A stretch of 64,000 nt of DNA from positions 94,079 to 158,078 of the forward strand of contig PGYB01000013.1 of assembly GCA_002839445.1 (NCBI GenBank). Direction: 5' to 3'. The position numbers were made by a program, and so were the translations under genes. Below the pieces are notes generated by a model, which was not told where the DNA came from, searched no databases, and saw only the letters and a list, made by a program, of their open reading frames with translations. This DNA comes from Candidatus Riflebacteria bacterium HGW-Riflebacteria-1. GTDB lineage: Bacteria; Muiribacteriota; Ozemobacteria; Ozemobacterales; Ozemobacteraceae. Shown here piece after piece: positions 8,895 through 15,643 of the stretch (the first letter of the stretch is position 1; every line of letters begins with the position of its first letter).

Positions 8895-10112
8895 ATGGAT
8901 CAGATTGAGACTCATTCTGTTTTTCGTGCCTGGCTTGGAGATGCGCGGCCTGAGATCGTGCCGCTTTTTGCTGTTAACGAGCACCTTGAGGTTGCGACAT
9001 GGGTTCGTTCCGGCACGTCGCCCAGACGAATGCTTCGCCGGTCGCAGCTTATGGAAGAAACCGTAGTAAACATTGTTGAAAAAGGGCTCAGGCAGGATGA
9101 CTGGCATGGGCTGCTATATATTATGGGGTGGGGCGATCTGCCTGGCTTTCGGCCGCTGTATGTTGGCAAGGCCGGAAAGCGCGGGGTGAAGAACCCGATC
9201 AGTGAAAACCTTAAAAACCTTGCGGTCAATAAGACCAAGTTTGCCAGATGGGGTGACGGTCTGGCTTATCACATTGGCGATTTGAGCCAGGTTCTTTTTC
9301 GTTGGCAGGCCTATAGGCCTCCACAGCAGAAATACGAAAAGTGGGCTGACATGCTTTTTGTAGAACGCGACCTGCCACGTCTACGGGAAAAGGTCAGCCT
9401 GGCCCTCATTCCCTGGTATTCTTCGTCGGTCAGTCCGACAGGCAATAATGTCAGCCTCGAAGAAGCCGAGAATGAGCTTATTTCACTCGCATCTCAGGAA
9501 TTCAAGGATTTCCTGCTGAATACTCAGGGGGAAAAATGGTGGCGGCCGGCTGCAGCTGATACTGCCCGTGCCCCGCAAGCTATCGGCAAAAAGCCATTGC
9601 ATATCATCACTGACGGCAAGGCTCTCGAAGTCCTGGCAGGTGAACTCGAAAAATGCGAGCTTGTTGGCCTTGATGTAGAGACCTGCATGCGCACTCAGCG
9701 GCTTTGTCTGATACAGATAGCCACGGAGCAATTTATTGCGATTATCGATGCGCTGGCGATATGCGATCTCTCACCACTGGCCAGGATTTTCGGTTCCGAG
9801 AAGATTGTAAAAATCATACACAACGCGACCTTTGAGCGCGGCGTGCTCAGATCTGTCGGTCTTGAGCTCGCAGCAGTTTTCGATACTCTCACGGCATCGC
9901 GGCGTATTCGCGGCAAACAGCCCGATGGGCACAGCCTGGCCGTTGTCGCACGGCGTGAGCTTAACTGCGACATGGATAAAACGCTGCAGACTTCTGACTG
10001 GACCCGCCGCCCGCTGACGCGTTCCCAGATCGACTACGCGTCCCTGGACGCTGATGTTCTGATCGACCTCTACAAAGTATTCAATTCTTTCTCAACAGGC
10101 CGGCTGTTATGA
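8895..10112 (+). CDS. GIY-YIG-like nuclease fused to RNase D-like 3'-5' exonuclease
   Basis: 405 residues in two parts. The N-terminal half contains LLYIMGWGDLPGFRPLYVGKA (two strands ending in YIM and LYVGKAGKRG), a GIY-YIG-type signature. Residues about 235-405 are a DEDDy exonuclease: Exo I VGLDVET (D260, E262), Exo II HNATFERGVL, where Glu stands at the usual Asp position, and Exo III YASLDAD (Y381, D385). RNase D-type enzymes trim 3' ends of RNA or DNA; GIY-YIG enzymes cut or nick DNA. A joined nicking and trimming enzyme is a plausible nucleic-acid defence effector, but substrate is unknown. The stop overlaps the next start by 4 bp (ATGA), so the two are co-translated. No signal peptide. 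Confidence 0.7.
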   Translation: MDQIETHSVFRAWLGDARPEIVPLFAVNEHLEVATWVRSGTSPRRMLRRSQLMEETVVNIVEKGLRQDDWHGLLYIMGWGDLPGFRPLYVGKAGKRGVKNPISENLKNLAVNKTKFARWGDGLAYHIGDLSQVLFRWQAYRPPQQKYEKWADMLFVERDLPRLREKVSLALIPWYSSSVSPTGNNVSLEEAENELISLASQEFKDFLLNTQGEKWWRPAAADTARAPQAIGKKPLHIITDGKALEVLAGELEKCELVGLDVETCMRTQRLCLIQIATEQFIAIIDALAICDLSPLARIFGSEKIVKIIHNATFERGVLRSVGLELAAVFDTLTASRRIRGKQPDGHSLAVVARRELNCDMDKTLQTSDWTRRPLTRSQIDYASLDADVLIDLYKVFNSFSTGRLL

Positions 10113-10540
10113 GAACAATCGGACTGCTCGCCTGCGCTAAAGAAAAGCAGGCTGGTTTACATAACGCCGGTGACTTATACCAGTCGCACCTGTTTTCGCT
10201 TGGAAAGTCTTATCTAGCAAGGCATTGCGACACCCGGTTCATTCTCAGTGCAAAACATGGACTGTTACACCCGGCAACCGAAATCGAGAACTACGACATT
10301 ACCTTGAATAGTTTCAGCAGCCGGCAGCGCTTCGAATGGGCCGGCAGTGTCTGGAAGGATCTTGAGATTATTGTAAAAGCTCAGCCGGTGAAAGTCATAA
10401 TATTGGCAGGCCGGAATTATCGCGAGCATCTGGAAGTCTTATTAACCGAAGCCGGCTGTTGCGTTGAAGTTCCTATGGCTGGTCTGGGCATCGGCCAGCA
10501 ACTGGCATGGCTGAAAAAGCAAAATTCCAGGACGGTTTAA
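10109..10540 (+). CDS. DUF6884 family protein
   Basis: 143 residues overlapping the previous stop by 4 bp. It matches the DUF6884 pattern: N-terminal LLACAKEK, then DLYQSHLFSLG, and the characteristic FILSAKHGLL block, followed by YDITL and a Rossmann-like strand VIILAGRNYREHL. The biochemical function of the family is not established to my knowledge; members occur in phages and mobile or defence regions. Translational coupling to the GIY-YIG/RNase D-like nuclease suggests a shared task. Family assignment is from the motifs; role unknown. Confidence 0.7.
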   Translation: MRTIGLLACAKEKQAGLHNAGDLYQSHLFSLGKSYLARHCDTRFILSAKHGLLHPATEIENYDITLNSFSSRQRFEWAGSVWKDLEIIVKAQPVKVIILAGRNYREHLEVLLTEAGCCVEVPMAGLGIGQQLAWLKKQNSRTV

Positions 10541-10551
10541 GAGGTATATAA

Positions 10552-10980
10552 ATGATTAAATACTTTGCCTATGGCTCGAATATGAGCCTGGAACAGATGA
10601 AAAAACGTTGTCCGCAACATAAGGTCGTCGGGCAGGGGACTCTGCACGGCTATCGCTGGATAATCAATTCGCGTGGCTATGCAAACATCATTCAATCAGA
10701 AAGCGATTACGTCATTGGTGTCGTGTATGAAATTTCCGCATCAGACGAGGCATGTCTTGATAGAAAAGAAGGCGTTGCCAAAGGTTGTTACAATAAAGAG
10801 ACACTGGATATTAGCACTGGAGATGCGCAGATTACTTGTATTGTCTACATCGACCCGATCGTAACAGAAGGCGCGCCAAAGGAAGAATACATCGGGCGCA
10901 TCGAAGATGGTATAAGAGACGCGAAACTGCCACCTGATTATGTTGCCAGGTATCTGAGAAGATTTTTAAACAAACAGTAG
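10552..10980 (+). CDS. Gamma-glutamylcyclotransferase-like (AIG2/GGCT fold) protein
   Basis: 142 residues. The N-terminal YFAYGSNMS is the anion-binding loop of the GGCT fold, and RKEGVAKGCY contains the usual catalytic Glu. GGCT enzymes cyclise gamma-glutamyl groups to 5-oxoproline; many bacterial members act on other gamma-glutamylamines or are untested. Eleven bp separate it from the DUF6884 gene, so it is a member of the same operon. Its presence next to nucleases is unusual and may mean a modified-metabolite or protein-crosslink role. Length is typical of the family. Confidence 0.75.
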   Translation: MIKYFAYGSNMSLEQMKKRCPQHKVVGQGTLHGYRWIINSRGYANIIQSESDYVIGVVYEISASDEACLDRKEGVAKGCYNKETLDISTGDAQITCIVYIDPIVTEGAPKEEYIGRIEDGIRDAKLPPDYVARYLRRFLNKQ

Positions 10981-11000
10981 ATCGGCTGATGGGAGGTATA

Positions 11001-11234
11001 ATGAAGAATCAGATTGTGTGTGACCCTGATATAATGTTGGGCAAACCGGTGATTGCCGGGACTCGTGTTACTGTTGAGCACATTCTTGATAAGTTAGCCA
11101 ATGGTGAAACGTGGGACGATCTGATTGTCGCTTATCCTCAATTGACGCGCGAATCTATTTCTGCAGCCCTTAAGTTTGCAGCAGAAGCTCTGCGTGTCGA
11201 TATGATTTATCCGTTCAAGAACCAAGACGACTGA
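11001..11234 (+). CDS. DUF433 family antitoxin-like protein
   Basis: 77 residues; the start at 11001 is preferred to an earlier in-frame ATG because gggagg (10991-10996) lies just upstream. The sequence is a textbook DUF433: PDIMLGKPVIAGTRVTVEHIL, then LANGETWDDLIVAYPQLT and a helical end. DUF433 proteins are HTH antitoxins usually followed by a DUF5615 PIN-like toxin. Here no toxin gene follows: the next gene is abiEi 93 bp further on with its own promoter. It may be an orphan antitoxin or may have been captured by the operon upstream. Confidence 0.8.
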   Translation: MKNQIVCDPDIMLGKPVIAGTRVTVEHILDKLANGETWDDLIVAYPQLTRESISAALKFAAEALRVDMIYPFKNQDD

Positions 11235-11246
11235 TTGACTTTCTTC

Positions 11247-11266
11247 GCTGCGCTACGTAGCGCAGC
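11247..11266. repeat. 20-bp perfect palindrome GCTGCGCTAC/GTAGCGCAGC
   Basis: Perfect 10-bp arms without spacer. The same palindrome, 18 bp of it, recurs at 13267-13284, and half of it at about 18033-18042 next to the third copy of the dispersed repeat. It may be a weak terminator for the DUF433 operon, or a site recognised by a mobile-element or regulatory protein. Too short a loop for an efficient terminator. Confidence 0.6.
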
Positions 11267-11278
11267 TGAGATACCATC

Positions 11279-11326
11279 TTGTTTATCTCCAGAAAGTATC
11301 ATATAATTATACTTATTGGAGATAAA
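11279..11326 (+). promoter_or_regulatory. AbiE promoter inside a 45-bp operator palindrome
   Basis: A -35 box TTGTTT (11279-11284), 17-bp spacer and -10 TATAAT (11302-11307) are visible. Over them lies an imperfect inverted repeat from 11282 to 11326: outer arms TTTATCTCC and GGAGATAAA are exact, inner arms AAGTATcAT / ATaATACTT nearly so (about 18 of 21 positions pair). AbiEi antitoxins are known to repress their own promoter through inverted repeats, so this is the expected operator. The right arm also overlaps the abiEi ribosome site. Confidence 0.8.
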
Positions 11327-11327
11327 A

Positions 11328-11918
11328 ATGTTTAAAGACCACGCCATGCTGATGCACGAGCTCCGGGAGTATGCGTCACCCAAGGCAAAGATCACCAGGT
11401 TGATCAAGTCTGGCGAAATCATCCAGGTGCGCCGGGGTATTTTCCTGCCGGCCGCTGATCGTGGGTATTCGCTCAAAAGCCTGGCTGCGATCGTCTACGG
11501 GCCCTCATACATTTCGTTTGAATCGGCGTTGAGCTATTACGGGCTCATTCCCGAAAAGGTCAATGCCGTAACCAGCGCCACTTTCAAAAAGAACAAGAAT
11601 CGCATTTTCCATACGCCGCTGGGTGATTTTTACTATTATTATCTGCCTGCGGCGGCATATCCATACGCTGTTAAATGCGAGAAGGAGGGTGAGGCGAATT
11701 TTTTGATAGCGTCGCCGGAAAAGGCTCTATGTGATCTTCTTTTCCGTGCCGGCCGGGTAGGTAGCTGCGAGGCCTTGCGCAAGTTGCTGCATGAAGACTG
11801 GCGAATTGAGCCGGGCAGTCTGGAAACTCTCGATTTTGCCACTTTTGAGTTTCTCGCACCACTTTACCGGAAAACCGTTTTCAAGCATCTGCTCAGACTT
11901 CTAAAAAAGGAAGCATGA
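11328..11918 (+). CDS. abiEi: AbiEi type IV antitoxin
   Basis: 196 residues from ATG 11328, chosen because ttggag (11316-11321) is a good ribosome site; a TTG start 12 bp earlier would sit on that site. The N-terminal winged helix (RLIKSGEIIQVRRGIFLP) and the following YISFESALSYYGLIPE and FLIASPEKALCDLL blocks are characteristic of AbiEi. It represses the operon and antagonises AbiEii, probably without direct contact. The stop overlaps the region just before abiEii, so both are translated together. Intact length for the family. Confidence 0.88.
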   Translation: MFKDHAMLMHELREYASPKAKITRLIKSGEIIQVRRGIFLPAADRGYSLKSLAAIVYGPSYISFESALSYYGLIPEKVNAVTSATFKKNKNRIFHTPLGDFYYYYLPAAAYPYAVKCEKEGEANFLIASPEKALCDLLFRAGRVGSCEALRKLLHEDWRIEPGSLETLDFATFEFLAPLYRKTVFKHLLRLLKKEA

Positions 11919-11920
11919 TT

Positions 11921-12796
11921 ATGAACAGCGCCATACAAAGCATGCTGGAACGCTACACCTGTGCCAGTATCGAAGATTATCGCAACGCGCTCAAGGAAAT
12001 AGTTCAGGAGCTGGCTTTGCTTGGGCTATATCGCGGTGGCTTTTTCAGTCATGCCGCATTTTATGGTGGCACCGCCCTGCGCATCTTTTATGGCCTCGAC
12101 CGCTTTTCAGAAGACCTAGATTTTACTCTGCTTCAACCTGAACGGTCTTTTCAGCTTGCAAAGTTCATCGGGCCGCTGCGCGATGAACTTGCATCTTTCG
12201 GCCTTGAAATGACAGTTGAAGAAAAGGTTAAGAGCAACCAGTCGGCAGTCCGGTCGGCTTTCATCAAGGGTGGCACCCAACTGCATCTAATCAAGATCGC
12301 TGCGGTGAAGCCTCCTGTCAGTGGTGTTAATCCCGATGAGCAGCTGCGCATTAAAATTGAGCTCGATACCGATCCACCGCCCAGTGCCGGAGTCGAGCTA
12401 AAATATCAACTGTTGCCCGTGCCCTACTCAGTCAGAATGTATGATGCTCCCTCCCTTTTTGCCGGAAAAGTCCATGCACTGCTTTGTCGCAGCTGGGAAA
12501 ACCGGGTAAAAGGGCGCGATTTTTACGATTACGCCTGGTATCTCTCCAGACGAACGCCATTGAACATGGCACATCTTGCCGCACGTCTTCGCCAGACCGG
12601 TCATCTGGCAAAAAGCGAAGAGCTTGCCGGCAATGATCTGGTAGAAAGACTGTTGGCCCGCTTCCAGCAGGTAGACTTTCAGCAGGCCCGCAAGGATGTT
12701 GAACTGTTCGTGAGCGATCCCGAATCATTGGCCCTGTGGTCAGCAGACTTCTTCACCGGAATCACCCGCGATTTCCTGCAAACAGGTAAGATTTGA
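11921..12796 (+). CDS. abiEii: AbiEii nucleotidyltransferase toxin
   Basis: 291 residues. Two ATGs are possible (11915 and 11921); the second is better spaced from aaggaag (11907-11913). The key motif GGTALR...RFSEDLDF, around residue 50-68, is the AbiEii/AbiGii nucleotidyltransferase signature, and KGRDFYDYAWYL downstream is also typical. Related toxins transfer nucleotides to tRNA acceptor ends and stop translation, giving abortive infection. No truncation or missing catalytic Asp is visible, so the pair looks functional. Confidence 0.9.
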   Translation: MNSAIQSMLERYTCASIEDYRNALKEIVQELALLGLYRGGFFSHAAFYGGTALRIFYGLDRFSEDLDFTLLQPERSFQLAKFIGPLRDELASFGLEMTVEEKVKSNQSAVRSAFIKGGTQLHLIKIAAVKPPVSGVNPDEQLRIKIELDTDPPPSAGVELKYQLLPVPYSVRMYDAPSLFAGKVHALLCRSWENRVKGRDFYDYAWYLSRRTPLNMAHLAARLRQTGHLAKSEELAGNDLVERLLARFQQVDFQQARKDVELFVSDPESLALWSADFFTGITRDFLQTGKI

Positions 12797-12837
12797 TCCC
12801 AAACGGAGAAAGAAGTATCGTTATAGCATATTTTATA

Positions 12838-12863
12838 ATATCGCGATTCGCGATTCGCGATAT
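12838..12863. repeat. Small palindrome with CGCGATT iteration
   Basis: ATATCGCGA (12838-12846) and TCGCGATAT (12855-12863) form 9-bp arms around a third partial unit. It lies after abiEii and before the HTH gene. No U-tract follows, so it is not a normal intrinsic terminator; a protein-binding site is possible. Confidence 0.45.
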
Positions 12864-12920
12864 GCTGCTGCGAAGAAACCTGAAATGGTAAAAAAGTTTT
12901 CGAGGCTGATTTTGTGGCGG

Positions 12921-12955
12921 CCTTGATAATTATATAAAAACATATATAATCAAGG
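12921..12955 (+). promoter_or_regulatory. Promoter within imperfect palindrome before HTH gene
   Basis: TTGATA (12923-12928), 16-bp spacer and TATAAT (12945-12950) form a good promoter. It is framed by CCTTGAT (12921-12927) and ATCAAGG (12949-12955), an inverted repeat that would let the HTH product repress itself. Confidence 0.65.
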
Positions 12956-12970
12956 TGTGACTACAAAACT

Positions 12971-13255
12971 ATGAAAAACGATATTCAAGACTCTACCGGC
13001 AACATTTTTCTTGATCTCGGCTATTCGCGTGAAGATGCTGAAATTCTAAAAATGCGTGCCGATCTTATGGCAGAGGTTAGAAGATGGATCAGTGATAATT
13101 CTTTGACTCAGGCTGAAGCTGCTGAAGTCCTGCAGGTCAGTCAGTCGAGAATTTCTGATCTAGTCCGCGGCAAATGGGAAAAATTCAGCCTTGAAATGTT
13201 AATTGTGCTTGCTATGCGGTCAGGGTTCAACCTGACTCTGAGCAAGGTAGCGTGA
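12971..13255 (+). CDS. XRE-type HTH antitoxin-like protein (orphan)
   Basis: 94 residues with an HTH covering about 48-72 (LTQAEAAEVLQVSQSRISDLV), and a C-terminal dimerisation-type stretch MLIVLAMRSGFNLTL. This pattern is typical of HTH antitoxins that pair with RelE/HigB-like toxins (HTH_37 group). No toxin-sized reading frame exists in the 174 bp upstream or 398 bp downstream, so it appears orphaned or acts as a free repressor. The palindromic promoter upstream supports autoregulation. Confidence 0.8.
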   Translation: MKNDIQDSTGNIFLDLGYSREDAEILKMRADLMAEVRRWISDNSLTQAEAAEVLQVSQSRISDLVRGKWEKFSLEMLIVLAMRSGFNLTLSKVA

Positions 13256-13266
13256 ATGTGTTTTCT

Positions 13267-13284
13267 CTGCGCTACGTAGCGCAG
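13267..13284. repeat. 18-bp palindrome CTGCGCTAC/GTAGCGCAG, second copy
   Basis: Same core as at 11247-11266. It lies directly upstream of copy 2 of the dispersed repeat; a half version (ttagcgcag) precedes copy 3. This suggests the palindrome belongs to the left end of the repeat unit. Confidence 0.6.
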
Positions 13285-13305
13285 CGGAAAAACAGACGTC
13301 AGATA

Positions 13306-13457
13306 CACGTAGATCTTTATTTTTTCGCAGCGGAGATGTGTCCTGTTCTTGAAGAGAAAGACTGGCTAAGGACTTGAACCAGGTCAACGAAACCCGGATG
13401 GTATAGATTTGGGTATAGAAAATGCGGGTTTATTTTTAAAAACCCTTATTTCAAAGG
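13306..13457 (+). repeat. Dispersed non-coding repeat, copy 2
   Basis: Close to copy 3 (18063-18178) and more distant from copy 1 (6622-6770). It is followed by an intrinsic terminator and then, 196 bp later, by the Rpn gene. Because copy 3 is also joined to an Rpn sequence, the repeat and the gene seem to be parts of one element. Confidence 0.75.
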
Positions 13458-13498
13458 ACTTGAGTGGTATATTTAAGTCCCTACCTTGGGAGCTCAGA

Positions 13499-13524
13499 AA
13501 GCCCGCCGTAATGGCGGGCTTTTT
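13499..13524 (+). terminator. Intrinsic terminator
   Basis: Stem GCCCGCC (13501-13507) / GGCGGGC (13513-13519), loop gtaat, then TTTTT. No protein gene ends nearby (the last stop is 13255), so the transcript ended here may be a small RNA from the repeat at 13306-13457. Confidence 0.8.
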
Positions 13525-13653
13525 GCTTTTCGTCAGCTTTCTGAAAAAACATTTCCCCAAAGGGGTTCTGGTTTTGATTAATCCTTGAAGTGATTAAAAC
13601 GGTAGCGATCTTTTGCTTCCGCACTTCGGAACTTATGTTCAGGGGGTAATCAG

Positions 13654-14640
13654 ATGACCGGCGATCAGAAACATCCGCCCAAAATTTACTCAATGCTCAA
13701 TGATTTCGCGTTTCAATGGATCTTTGGCCGTAAGGGGAACGAAAAGCTTACTATCAGCCTGTTAAACGCAATTTTGCAGCTTGACGGTGACAGGCGCATC
13801 GACACGTTGGAACTTCTAAATCCTTTTAACATGCGTCAGTTCAGGAACGATAAACTGACCGTTGTTGATGTGAAGGCTCGGGATTTCAGAGGACAGTGGT
13901 ATAATATCGAAGCGCAGGTTCATGAGCACGAGGCTTACATTGCACGAACCGTTTTTTACGTGGCGAAACTATACTCCGGGCAAGCGCGGGCTGGCGAAGA
14001 TTATACACAGTTGTGTTCGGCTACCGGTATCTCTATTCTTGGTTTCAACCTTTTCGAAGGTTCCACGATGGTGCATGAAGTGTTTGAATTTCGCAACCGT
14101 GCCGGTGGACTGATTCTTGATGATACTATGGCTTTGCATTACATTGATCTGACCAAATTCGATCCCGACAAGCCCAGGTCGATGCGGACTCCATTCGAAA
14201 AATGGCTGCATGTGATGAAATTATCTCATGTTTACGGTATAATAAACTCAGAGATTCCTAAAGATATTTCACAGGATGAGGTTATTCTAATGGCCATAGC
14301 CCAGCATCAACAACTTAATGCCAGCGAGAAAATGCGCCGCCGTATGGAAGAGCGCGAACTTGCCGCCATTGATCTGGCAATGATCAAGGGCGCTGTGCTG
14401 GAAAAAGGTATCACCATCGGTCTCGCCAGAGGCAAAGCAGAAGGCAAGGCCGAAGGAAAGATCGAGGGCAAGGCAGAAACAGCCGTGAAACTTCAGCTCC
14501 TTGGTGCCAGCAAAGAGATGATAATGCAGGCAACCGGTTTTTCCGAAGAAATTAGTGTGCATTCTGGCGAAAATCAACCAGCAACGGAATTTGTGCCCCG
14601 CGATACCGATTTTGCCAATGTGCAAAACAAACCCGATTGA
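13654..14640 (+). CDS. Rpn/PD-(D/E)XK family nuclease-transposase, with read-through tail
   Basis: 328 residues. Recombination-promoting nuclease (Rpn, PDDEXK_2) pattern: KIYSMLNDFAFQWIFG, ISLLNAILQL, the catalytic VVDVKARD...YNIEAQV (D and E-x-Q), FALHYIDL-like block, and a C-terminal KAEGKAEGKIEGKAE repeat, then an amphipathic end. Rpn proteins cut DNA and promote recA-independent recombination. In the truncated copy at 18180-18437 the frame ends FSEE-stop (gaagaatgattag); here gaagaaattag lacks two bases, so translation runs on for 29 extra residues. About 298-300 residues is normal. The protein may still fold, since the change follows the repeat tail. Confidence 0.85.
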   Translation: MTGDQKHPPKIYSMLNDFAFQWIFGRKGNEKLTISLLNAILQLDGDRRIDTLELLNPFNMRQFRNDKLTVVDVKARDFRGQWYNIEAQVHEHEAYIARTVFYVAKLYSGQARAGEDYTQLCSATGISILGFNLFEGSTMVHEVFEFRNRAGGLILDDTMALHYIDLTKFDPDKPRSMRTPFEKWLHVMKLSHVYGIINSEIPKDISQDEVILMAIAQHQQLNASEKMRRRMEERELAAIDLAMIKGAVLEKGITIGLARGKAEGKAEGKIEGKAETAVKLQLLGASKEMIMQATGFSEEISVHSGENQPATEFVPRDTDFANVQNKPD

Positions 14641-14699
14641 CCTTGTACCATATTTCGAGTATGATGAAGTGGGTTTAATCAGACCGCCTTGGTTTGTCG

Positions 14700-14739
14700 C
14701 TATCGGTTAGGTTTACTGCGTGGTTTTGTGTCCCGATAG
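14700..14739 (+). promoter_or_regulatory. Hairpin in the 5' leader of the RRM gene
   Basis: CTATCGG (14700-14706) can pair with CCGATAG (14733-14739) across a 26-nt loop in a roughly 100-nt leader. RRM protein genes of bacteria are often cold-induced, so a leader structure may control translation. Weak evidence from one sequence. Confidence 0.3.
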
Positions 14740-14788
14740 ATATAAGTTAAAATCACCTTGGATCAAAGTCTTTAAGGAATTTATTTGA

Positions 14789-15115
14789 ATGAAAATTTAC
14801 GTTGGTAACCTTCCCTACAGTGCAACCGAAGAACAACTCAAAGCTATGTTTAGCAAGCATGGTGAAGTAGCTACAGCCAGCATCATCATCGATCGTGATA
14901 CTGGAAGATCAAAGGGTTTCGGTTTTGTCGAAATGCCCGATGATTCTAAAGCTGGACAGGCTATTCAGGCTCTCAATGAAGTTGCCATGGACGGTCGCAA
15001 CCTTAAGGTTAATGAGGCCCGCCCCAAAGAAGAACGCCCAAGAAACAGCAGTGGCGGCGATCGCGGTGGATATCGTGGTGGCAACGACAAAGGCGACAGA
15101 AACTCAAGATATTAA
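14789..15115 (+). CDS. RRM-type RNA-binding protein
   Basis: 108 residues: one RNA recognition motif (residues 1-80) with RNP2 IYVGNL and RNP1 KGFGFVEM, both with the RNA-stacking aromatics, and a short Gly/Arg/Asp tail (GGDRGGYRGG). It is like the cyanobacterial Rbp and other bacterial single-RRM proteins that bind mRNA, often in cold adaptation. Monocistronic: own leader upstream and a strong terminator 13 bp after the stop. Intact and of typical length. Confidence 0.92.
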   Translation: MKIYVGNLPYSATEEQLKAMFSKHGEVATASIIIDRDTGRSKGFGFVEMPDDSKAGQAIQALNEVAMDGRNLKVNEARPKEERPRNSSGGDRGGYRGGNDKGDRNSRY

Positions 15116-15127
15116 TAGCCTTTTATC

Positions 15128-15158
15128 AAAGACCGCTGCTTTTTAGCAGCGGTCTTTT
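15128..15158 (+). terminator. Intrinsic terminator of the RRM gene
   Basis: AAAGACCGCTGC / GCAGCGGTCTTT with a short T-rich loop, followed by TTTTTC. It ends six bases before the group II intron fragment, which is the usual target layout of group IIC introns. Confidence 0.92.
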
Positions 15159-15163
15159 TCATT

Positions 15164-15310
15164 GTGCGCCCGGCATGGGTGATAACTCCGCGGTGAAAAT
15201 CCGCCAAAGGCTTGGCAGCAGGAACTGTTAGTCAAAGCCAAGGGTGTCCACCGTGAGGAGGAATCTGAAGGAAGCCGTAGGCAAACCCTCGGTCCGATGA
15301 ACAAGATAAT
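15164..15310 (+). mobile_element. 5' fragment of a group IIC-like intron (domain I), truncated
   Basis: The stretch begins GTGCGCCCGGCATGGGTG and then has gaaaatccgc, ctgttagtcaaagcc, aagggtgtccaccgtga, ggaatctgaaggaagc, ggcaaaccctcggtc and gatgaacaaga in order. These are the conserved blocks of bacterial group II intron domain I, very close to group IIC introns such as that of Oceanobacillus iheyensis. Sequence continuity ends near 15310; no reverse transcriptase and no domain V are found downstream. It is a dead remnant. Group IIC introns insert behind terminators, as here. Confidence 0.85.
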
Positions 15311-15643
15311 AGGGCTTGCCGAAACCTTTAAAGTTGGAAAGCTCGCCGTTTATTCATCTCAATCCCTCGTAATTGCCGTTGTTGCCGCCAGTTTCTTGAT
15401 CTCTGTCGAGAAAGCCGATGAAGCAGAAAAGTATCTTCTTGAACGTGCTGACCAGCTTTCCGGCCGTTATTACAACAGTCTGCCTGATCTCGCCAAAACC
15501 ATGGAATCACAAGGTCGCAACCTTGTTGTCAGCATTATTTACCGCCAGTTGCTTGTTGGGATTCTTTTGATGATCACGAAGATTTCAAAGGCTGAATCCG
15601 TAAGAAGCATGGCTTCTGGTCAAAATACAATGAATTCTGAAAG
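15311..15643 (+). pseudogene. Remnant of a DUF6880 protein (C-terminal part)
   Basis: In frame with an ATG inside the intron remnant (15297), translation gives KADEAEKYLLERADQL...YNSLPDLAKTMESQGRN...SIIYRQLLVGIL, the DUF6880 pattern (long helices; YxxLLPxAExLExxGRxLxAtxxYRALL). At about 15570 the homology moves to another frame (DDHEDFKG, stop, IRKKHGFWSKYNEF), the KHGFW end of the family. So the N-terminus is lost to the intron junction and the rest carries a frameshift and an internal stop. Not functional. Confidence 0.65.

Noticed and set aside
12838..12863. Plasmid-type iterons or origin
   Set aside because: Only two to three short units, no Rep gene and no AT-rich melting region pattern; more like an operator.
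15164..15310. FMN or other riboswitch before a gene
   Set aside because: Conserved blocks and the GTGCG start fit group II intron domain I; the downstream frame is a pseudogene.
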